Shown piece after piece: positions 58,964-64,000 of a stretch of DNA of 64,000 nucleotides. Within the stretch, counting starts at the first letter, position 1. Every line of letters starts with the position of its first letter. Both the position numbers and the translations under genes were made by a program. The DNA is from Variovorax sp. UMC13 (GTDB lineage Bacteria > Pseudomonadota > Gammaproteobacteria > Burkholderiales > Burkholderiaceae_C). The stretch lies in assembly GCF_014170375.1 (NCBI RefSeq), contig NZ_LZZW01000013.1, positions 182,626 through 246,625 of the forward strand, written 5' to 3'. The notes beneath the pieces were generated by a model. The model ran no database searches. It worked only from the letters and a program-made list of their open reading frames with translations, and was not told the DNA's origin.

Positions 58964-60217
58964 ATGAAGACCGGTCTGCTGTTGATCCTGGCGGGCGTCG
59001 CGGCCCTGGCCGCGCTGCCGTTCCTGCTGTCGCAGGGGCTGCTGAACGCCGCCATCCAGATGCTCATCGCCGCGCTGTTCGCGAGCGCCTACAACCTGCT
59101 GTGCGGCCAGGCGGGCATGCTGTCCTTCGGGCACGCGGCCTACTTCGGCGTCGGCGCCTTCGGCACCGTGCATGCGATGAACGCCATCGGCGGCGCGGGG
59201 CTGCTGCCCACGCCCCTGATGCCGCTCGCGGGCGCGGCGTGCGGCCTCGTGTTCGGTGCCATCGCCGGGTGGTTCGCCACCCAGCGCACCGGCACCTACT
59301 TCGCGATGATCACGCTCGCCATCGCCGAACTGGTGCACTCCCTCGCGCCGCACCTCAAGGGCCTGTTCGGCGGCGAGGCCGGCATGTCCACCATGCGCAT
59401 GCCGGCATGGGGTTTCGATTTCGGATCGACCACGCAGGTGTACTACCTGACGCTGGCCTGGGTGCTGGCGTCGGTCGGGCTGCTGTACCTGTTCACGCGC
59501 ACGCCCATGGGACGCCTGAGCTACGGGCTGCGCGAGAACAGCCACCGCCTTCGCTTCCTCGGCTACAACGTGCACGGGCTGGGCATGATGGTGTTCGCGA
59601 TCTCGGCAATGTTCTCGGGCATCGCCGGCGGCCTGCAGGTCGTGTCCAACGAATCGGCGAACTACGTGGTGTTCGATCCCGCGCTGTCGGCCGCCGTCGT
59701 GCTCAACACCTACATCGGCGGTGTCACGGTGTTCCTGGGCCCGGCCCTCGGCGCGGCGCTCATGACCTTCTTCGGCTATGCCGTGTCGGACCTCACGCAG
59801 TCGTGGCTGCTCTACCAGGGCATCCTGTTCGTGGGGGTGATGATGTTCATGCCTTCGGGGCTCACCGGCCTGATCGGCACCACCGGCCGCCTGCGCCAGC
59901 GCATCGGCCTGTCGAAGCTGCTGCCGGTGGTGCTGCTGTCGATCGCCGCCGCGCTGCTGCTGAGCATGGGCGGCACCTTCGCGGTGGAACTGCTGCAACG
60001 CGTCTTCTCGCAGGACTACCGCGCGCTGGCCAGGCTCGATCCCGGCAACCCGTGGCCGCCGGTCACGCTGCTGTCGCGCGCCTGGTCGCCGGCCTCGATG
60101 GCCACCTGGGCCGTCCCGGTCGTGCTCATCGGTGCCGGGGCGGTGCTCGCCTGGGTCGGGCGGCGAAGCCTCAACCAGGCGGTCGAGCAGACCGTCGACC
60201 AGGGAGCTGCCGCATGA
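58964..60217 (+). CDS. livM: HAAT-type ABC transporter permease (LivM-like) with C-terminal membrane extension
   Basis: Permease of 417 residues, about 70 longer than the two other LivM proteins in the window. LLCGQAGMLSFGHAAYFGVGAFGTVHAM and the coupling loop GRLSYGLRENSHRLRFLGYNVHG are typical. After about residue 310 there is an added segment with two further hydrophobic stretches (LLPVVLLSIAAALLLSMGG and WAVPVVLIGAGAVLAWVG). The role of the extension is unknown. It overlaps LivG by 4 bases. Confidence 0.9.
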   Translation: MKTGLLLILAGVAALAALPFLLSQGLLNAAIQMLIAALFASAYNLLCGQAGMLSFGHAAYFGVGAFGTVHAMNAIGGAGLLPTPLMPLAGAACGLVFGAIAGWFATQRTGTYFAMITLAIAELVHSLAPHLKGLFGGEAGMSTMRMPAWGFDFGSTTQVYYLTLAWVLASVGLLYLFTRTPMGRLSYGLRENSHRLRFLGYNVHGLGMMVFAISAMFSGIAGGLQVVSNESANYVVFDPALSAAVVLNTYIGGVTVFLGPALGAALMTFFGYAVSDLTQSWLLYQGILFVGVMMFMPSGLTGLIGTTGRLRQRIGLSKLLPVVLLSIAAALLLSMGGTFAVELLQRVFSQDYRALARLDPGNPWPPVTLLSRAWSPASMATWAVPVVLIGAGAVLAWVGRRSLNQAVEQTVDQGAAA

Positions 60218-60969
60218 GCGATCCAGTCCTCAGCATCCGCGGCCTGCGCAAGGCCTTCGGCCCGACGGAGATCATGCGTGGCGTCGACCTCGACCTGCTC
60301 GGCGCCGAACGGCATGCGCTGATCGGCCCGAACGGCGCCGGCAAGTCCACGCTCTTCCACCTGATCTCGGGGCACCTCGCGCCGACCGCCGGCACGATCC
60401 ACTTCGACGGCCATGCGATCGGCGGCCGCACGCCGCAGGCGATCAACCGCCTGGGCCTCGCGCGCTCGTTCCAGATCACCAACATCTTCCCGAAGCTCAC
60501 GGTATTCGAGAACGTCCGCCTGGCCGTCATGCGTCCGCACGGCCTGGCGTACACCTTCTGGAAGTTCATCGACCGCGACCGTCGCATCCGCGAGGAAACC
60601 CACCGGCTGCTGGAACTGGTGCGCCTGTCGGCCAGGGCCTCCACCGTCGCCGGCGAGATGGCGTACTCCGAACAGCGCTCGCTCGAGATCGCCATGACGC
60701 TGGCCTCCGACCCGAAGGTGATCCTGCTCGACGAACCGATGGCCGGCATGTCCAACGAAGAAACGCACTACACGGCCGAGCTGATCATGGAAGTCACGAA
60801 GGGCCGCGCGCTGATGCTCGTGGAGCACGACATGGATGTGGTGTTCGCCCTCAGCGACCGCATCAGCGTGCTGGTCTACGGCCAGGTGATCGCCACCGGC
60901 ACGCCCGACGAGATCCGCGCCAACGCCAGCGTGAAGGAAGCCTACCTGGGCGAGGAGGTGAGCGAATGA
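60214..60969 (+). CDS. livG: HAAT-type ABC transporter ATP-binding protein (LivG-like)
   Basis: ATPase of 251 residues from ATG 60214. Walker A GPNGAGKST, LARSFQITNIFPKLTVFEN, Walker B VILLDEPMAGMS and switch MLVEHDMDVVFALSDR are clear. The signature motif reads MAYSEQRSLEIAMTL, with Ser where Gly is normal. It is the canonical partner for the LivF that follows, whose own Walker A is altered. Start overlaps LivM and stop overlaps LivF. Confidence 0.9.
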   Translation: MSDPVLSIRGLRKAFGPTEIMRGVDLDLLGAERHALIGPNGAGKSTLFHLISGHLAPTAGTIHFDGHAIGGRTPQAINRLGLARSFQITNIFPKLTVFENVRLAVMRPHGLAYTFWKFIDRDRRIREETHRLLELVRLSARASTVAGEMAYSEQRSLEIAMTLASDPKVILLDEPMAGMSNEETHYTAELIMEVTKGRALMLVEHDMDVVFALSDRISVLVYGQVIATGTPDEIRANASVKEAYLGEEVSE

Positions 60970-61688
60970 GCGCCGCCGCCGATACCCTGCTCGCGGTCGA
61001 CGACCTGCACGCCCACTACGGCAAGAGCCACATCCTGCACGGCGTGAACCTGCGGGTGGCGCGCAACGAAGTCGTCAGCCTGCTCGGGCGCAACGGCTCG
61101 GGGCGCTCGACCACCATGAAGGCCATCATGGGACTGGTCGCGCCGACCGCCGGCCACATCCGGCTCCAAGGCCGCGAACTCGCGGGCGCCAGGCCCTATG
61201 CCATCTGCCGCGCCGGCATCGGCTACGTGCCCGAGGAGCGCGAGGTGTTCGCCAACCTCACGGTCGACGAGAACCTGCGCATGGGCGAACAGCCGCCCGT
61301 GCCCGGTGCGCACCGCTGGAGCGTCGAGCAGATGTTCGACTACTTTCCTCGGCTCAAGGAGCGGCGCAACACCAAGGCCGGCAGCATGTCCGGCGGCGAG
61401 CAGCAGATGCTGACGATGTGCCGCTCGCTGCTGGGCAACCCGCTGGTGCTGCTGATCGACGAGCCCACCGAAGGCCTCGCGCCGAAGATCGTCGCGCAGG
61501 TCGCCGAGTGCATCCGCGACATGCACCGCCATGGCGTCAGCGTGGTGCTGGTCGAGCAGAAGCTCGCGATCGCGCTCAAGGTCTCGACGCGGGTGTGCGT
61601 GATGGGCCATGGACGCATCGTCTTCGAGGGCACGCCGCAGCAACTGGCGTCGGACGAGAAGCTCGTGGCCGAGTGGCTCGCGGTCTGA
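60966..61688 (+). CDS. livF: HAAT-type ABC transporter ATP-binding protein (LivF-like), Walker A Lys replaced by Arg
   Basis: ATPase of 240 residues from ATG 60966. The body is a normal LivF: IGYVPEEREVFANLTVDENL, signature MSGGEQQMLTMCRSL, Walker B VLLIDEPTEGLAPK, switch VLVEQKLAIALKVS. The Walker A, however, reads GRNGSGRST near residues 38-46, with Arg for the nucleotide-binding Lys. Either this site hydrolyses ATP poorly, so one of the two sites in the LivF/LivG dimer is degenerate, or Arg is functional here. Confidence 0.9.
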   Translation: MSAAADTLLAVDDLHAHYGKSHILHGVNLRVARNEVVSLLGRNGSGRSTTMKAIMGLVAPTAGHIRLQGRELAGARPYAICRAGIGYVPEEREVFANLTVDENLRMGEQPPVPGAHRWSVEQMFDYFPRLKERRNTKAGSMSGGEQQMLTMCRSLLGNPLVLLIDEPTEGLAPKIVAQVAECIRDMHRHGVSVVLVEQKLAIALKVSTRVCVMGHGRIVFEGTPQQLASDEKLVAEWLAV

Positions 61689-61733
61689 CCCTTTCCTTTT
61701 CTCTTCTTCCATTCACAGCGGACGGACCCCGAC

Positions 61734-62681
61734 ATGGCAACCCCCACCTTCCAAGACAAGGTCATCATCTCGTGCGCGGTCACGGGCTCGGTGCACACAC
61801 CGACGATGTCCGAGCACCTGGCGCTCACGCCCGACCAGATCGCCGAGCAATCCATCGAGGCCGCCGAAGCTGGCGCCGCGATCCTCCACCTGCATGCGCG
61901 CGACCCGAGGGACGGCCGGCCCTCGGCCGACCCGAAGATCTTCGATCAGTTCGTGCCCCGCATCCGCGACGCGACCGATGCGGTGATCAACATCACCACC
62001 GGCGGCAGCACGCGCATGACACTCGAGGAGCGCCTGGCCTACCCGCTGCAGGCCAAGCCCGAGATGTGCTCGCTAAACATGGGTTCGATGAACTTCTCGA
62101 TCCACCCGGCCGCGCGACGCGTCGCCGAGTGGAAGCACGACTGGGAGAAGCCGTACGTCGAAGGCATGGAAGACCTGATCTTTCGCAATACCTTCCGCGA
62201 CATCAAGCACATCCTCCAGGTGCTTGGCGAGGACTGCGGCACGCGCTTCGAGTTCGAGTGCTACGACGTGGGCCACCTCTACAACCTGGCCCATTTCGTC
62301 GACGAGGGGCTCGTCAAGGGGCCGCTCTTCATCCAGAGCATCTACGGCATCCTGGGCGGCCTCGGGCCGGACCCGGAGAACCTCGTGGTGATGCGCACCA
62401 CCGCCGACCGCCTCTTCGGCCGCGACGGCTACCGCTTCTCGATCCTCGGCGCGGGCCGCCACCAGATGCCGCTGCTCACCATGGGCGCGGTGATGGGCGG
62501 CAATGTGCGCGTCGGCCTCGAAGACAGCCTCTACCTGGCCAAGGGCCAGCTCGCGAAGTCCTGCGCCGAGCAGGTGCGGAAGATCCGCCGGATCCTCGAG
62601 GAGCTCTCGCTGGAGATCGCCACGCCCGACGAAGCGCGCGCGATGTTGGGCCTGAAGGGCCGGCACGCGGTCGCGTTCTGA
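61734..62681 (+). CDS. Beta-keto acid cleavage enzyme (BKACE / Kce-like)
   Basis: Zinc-dependent TIM-barrel enzyme, 315 residues, formerly DUF849. HLHARDPRDGRPS holds the two zinc His ligands (about 52 and 54), and GLEDSLYLAKGQLA holds the acidic ligand. TGGSTRMTLEERL and NMGSMNF line the active site. The family condenses a beta-keto acid with acetyl-CoA and splits the product to acetoacetate and a new acyl-CoA. The keto acid is probably produced by one of the two SDRs in this operon. Substrate cannot be assigned from sequence. Confidence 0.9.
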   Translation: MATPTFQDKVIISCAVTGSVHTPTMSEHLALTPDQIAEQSIEAAEAGAAILHLHARDPRDGRPSADPKIFDQFVPRIRDATDAVINITTGGSTRMTLEERLAYPLQAKPEMCSLNMGSMNFSIHPAARRVAEWKHDWEKPYVEGMEDLIFRNTFRDIKHILQVLGEDCGTRFEFECYDVGHLYNLAHFVDEGLVKGPLFIQSIYGILGGLGPDPENLVVMRTTADRLFGRDGYRFSILGAGRHQMPLLTMGAVMGGNVRVGLEDSLYLAKGQLAKSCAEQVRKIRRILEELSLEIATPDEARAMLGLKGRHAVAF

Positions 62682-62724
62682 CGCCGCCCACCGGCGTGCA
62701 CCGATTCATCGATCAGGAGTAGCA

Positions 62725-63630
62725 ATGAACAAGTTTTTGGAAGGCCGCGTGGCCATCGTCACGGGAGCCGGCAGCGGCCTGGGCAGGGCCCATGCAATGG
62801 CGCTCGCGCGCCACGGCGCGCGCGTCGTGGTCAACGACGTGGCGGGGCGCCACATCGGTTCGCCCGGCCGCACCGTGGCCGACGAGATCGTGCGTGCCGG
62901 CGGTGCCGCCATCGCCGACGGCGGCGACGTCACCGATTTCGCGCAGATGGAGGGCATGGTCGCGCGCGCCATCGGCGAGTGGGGCCGCATCGACATCCTC
63001 GTCAACAACGCCGGCGTGCTGCGCGACAAGACCTTTTCCAAGATGTCGCTCGACGACTTCCGGCTGGTGATGGACGTGCACCTGATGGGTGCGGTCCATT
63101 GCGTGAAGGCCGTATGGGAACACATGCGCGAGCGCAAGTACGGCCGCATCGTGATGACGACGTCTTCCTCGGGCCTTTACGGCAACTTCGGCCAGTCCAA
63201 CTACGGCGCGGCCAAGATGGCGCTGGTCGGGCTGATGCAGACGCTGGCGCTCGAAGGCGCCCGGCAGAACATCCGCGTGAACTGCCTAGCCCCTACGGCC
63301 GCGACGGCCATGACCGAAGGCGTGCTGCCGCCCGAGGCGCTGGCGCGGCTCGCGCCGGCCAACGTCAGCCCGGGGCTGATCGCCCTGGTGGGCGAGGACG
63401 CGCCGACGCGCACCATCCTGCTCGCGGGTGCCGGCAGTTTCGAGAGCGCGAACGTCACGATGACGCAGGGCATCTTCATCGGCGACGCGGACGACCCGGC
63501 AGCGCAGGTCCGTTCGCGCATGGAAGAGATCCTGGACCGCCAGGACGAGCGCGTGCCCGGCACGGGCTTCGAGCAATACCAGCTGGAGCTCTCCAAGGCG
63601 GGCATCGAGATGGCGCTGCCCGGCATGTAG
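62725..63630 (+). CDS. Short-chain dehydrogenase, multifunctional-enzyme-2-like
   Basis: SDR of 301 residues, longer than classical SDRs. TGAGSGLGRAHAMALARHGARVVVND is the NAD site. NNAGVLRDKTFSKMSLDDFRLVMDVHLMGA is typical of the hydroxyacyl-CoA dehydrogenase domain of peroxisomal multifunctional enzyme 2 and its bacterial relatives. TSSSGLYGNFGQSNYGAAKMA holds Ser, Tyr and Lys. It likely oxidises a 3-hydroxyacyl-CoA to the keto compound. AGGAG lies 6-7 bases before the ATG. Confidence 0.9.
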   Translation: MNKFLEGRVAIVTGAGSGLGRAHAMALARHGARVVVNDVAGRHIGSPGRTVADEIVRAGGAAIADGGDVTDFAQMEGMVARAIGEWGRIDILVNNAGVLRDKTFSKMSLDDFRLVMDVHLMGAVHCVKAVWEHMRERKYGRIVMTTSSSGLYGNFGQSNYGAAKMALVGLMQTLALEGARQNIRVNCLAPTAATAMTEGVLPPEALARLAPANVSPGLIALVGEDAPTRTILLAGAGSFESANVTMTQGIFIGDADDPAAQVRSRMEEILDRQDERVPGTGFEQYQLELSKAGIEMALPGM

Positions 63631-63674
63631 GGCGCGCGCCGCCGCGCGGCAAGGGTTTCCACGGCATGGGGCCA

Positions 63675-63720
63675 GCACATCGGATTCGCTGTGCGAGTGT
63701 CGGGCCCGCACATTGGATTC
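63675..63720 (+). repeat. 13-base direct repeat, 33 bases apart
   Basis: GCACATCGGATTC (63675-63687) and GCACATTGGATTC (63708-63720) differ by one base and lie about three helical turns apart, upstream of the lipoprotein frame. Could be a pair of regulator half-sites or a small duplication. Confidence 0.35.
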
Positions 63721-63797
63721 ACGAAGGGCGTGCGAGAGACTTTGTCGGGCCTCGAAAGAAGGCCGCGTACGCAACATACAACGACATCGGAGACTCC

Positions 63798-63971
63798 ATG
63801 AAATCCAGCAATCGAGACCTGTTCATCCTGGCCACCGCGTGCCTCGCAGCGAGCGCCATGCTGGCGGGCTGTGGCGGCGGCAGCAGTGGCGGGGTGGTCC
63901 TGCCACCCCCGCAGCCGCCACCGCCGAACATGACGACCTTCTGGTTCCAGCGCGTGGGCAGTGCCAGCTGA
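63798..63971 (+). CDS. Short putative lipoprotein (57 residues), possibly truncated
   Basis: ATG 63798 encodes a lipoprotein signal: a basic start MKSSNRD, hydrophobic core LFILATACLAASAM and lipobox LAGC, then GGGSSGGVVLPPPQPPPPNM, a Gly- and Pro-rich linker. The frame ends at TGA after FQRVGSAS. Such linkers normally lead into a globular or beta-barrel-associated domain, so the gene may be frameshifted or the real protein is a short anchor. The window ends 29 bases later, so the downstream sequence cannot be checked. GGAGA lies about 7 bases before the ATG. Confidence 0.5.
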   Translation: MKSSNRDLFILATACLAASAMLAGCGGGSSGGVVLPPPQPPPPNMTTFWFQRVGSAS

Positions 63972-64000
63972 AACAGGATGTTCGGCGCGGCGGGATCGAC

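Noticed and set aside
1..64000. CRISPR arrays, rRNA genes or complete insertion sequences
   Set aside because: No regularly spaced direct repeats, no rRNA-like sequence and no intact transposase with terminal repeats were found.

Overview
This is a high-GC, gene-dense segment with long co-directional operons and stop/start overlaps of the ATGA and GTGA type. Its many periplasmic-binding-protein ABC importers and acyl-CoA enzymes suggest a betaproteobacterium of the order Burkholderiales, probably Comamonadaceae (Variovorax-like). The placement is inferred from gene style only; there is no rRNA or other marker gene.

Layout. (1) 1-3573: the end of a polar amino-acid ABC importer (two permeases and a binding protein), a type II haloacid-dehalogenase-like hydrolase, and a divergent GntR/FCD regulator with a 16-bp palindrome between them. 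(2) 3574-4819: an IS3-type transposase scrap and an EamA exporter. (3) 4826-36433: a large acyl-CoA catabolic block. It holds an acyl-CoA synthetase, two closely similar branched-chain-type binding proteins, a thioesterase, a lipocalin-like protein, a second synthetase, LivG/F/H/M, a phosphotransferase plus DUF6285 pair, a ferredoxin, and a Rieske dioxygenase alpha/beta pair. It continues with crotonases, SDR, hydrolase, an HMG-CoA-synthase-like/DUF35 fusion, an SCP2-type thiolase, a third synthetase, hydroxyacyl-CoA dehydrogenase, a hot-dog hydratase, a CitE-like lyase, a flavin oxidoreductase, an acyl-CoA dehydrogenase and a class III CoA-transferase. (4) 36473-40152: nitroreductase, TetR regulator, Rieske-type ferredoxin reductase and quinone reductase. 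(5) 40592-47188: a second HAAT importer with an embedded acyl-CoA ligase. (6) 47220-52365: a second TetR regulator divergent from an operon for acyl-CoA dehydrogenase, transglutaminase-like protein, AMACR-like racemase, DUF2889 protein and crotonase. (7) 52366-53606: a decayed integration site (integrase C-terminus, tRNA-Asn-like fragment, terminator). (8) 53607-63630: a GAF/PucR-type regulator divergent from an SDR, a third HAAT importer, a BKACE-family beta-keto acid cleavage enzyme and another SDR. A short lipoprotein frame lies at the right edge.

The main discovery is that regions 3 to 6 look like one regulon. Eight 20-bp inverted repeats of form TAG(T/A)CCG-N6-CGG(A/T)CTA sit upstream of the operons at about 6.4, 6.5, 9.0, 18.5, 38.0, 39.4, 40.5 and 47.9 kb. 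At 18.5 kb the repeat exactly fills the spacer of a TTGACA/TATTAT promoter, as expected for a repressor site. Two paralogous TetR proteins lie beside two of the sites. The regulon would couple import (two HAAT systems), CoA activation (four ligases), ring or chain oxygenation (a dioxygenase with separately encoded ferredoxin and reductase), beta-oxidation-like steps and a terminal module resembling mesaconyl-CoA/citramalyl-CoA metabolism. The growth substrate cannot be read from sequence; a hydrophobic carboxylic acid, possibly cyclic or branched, is the best guess.
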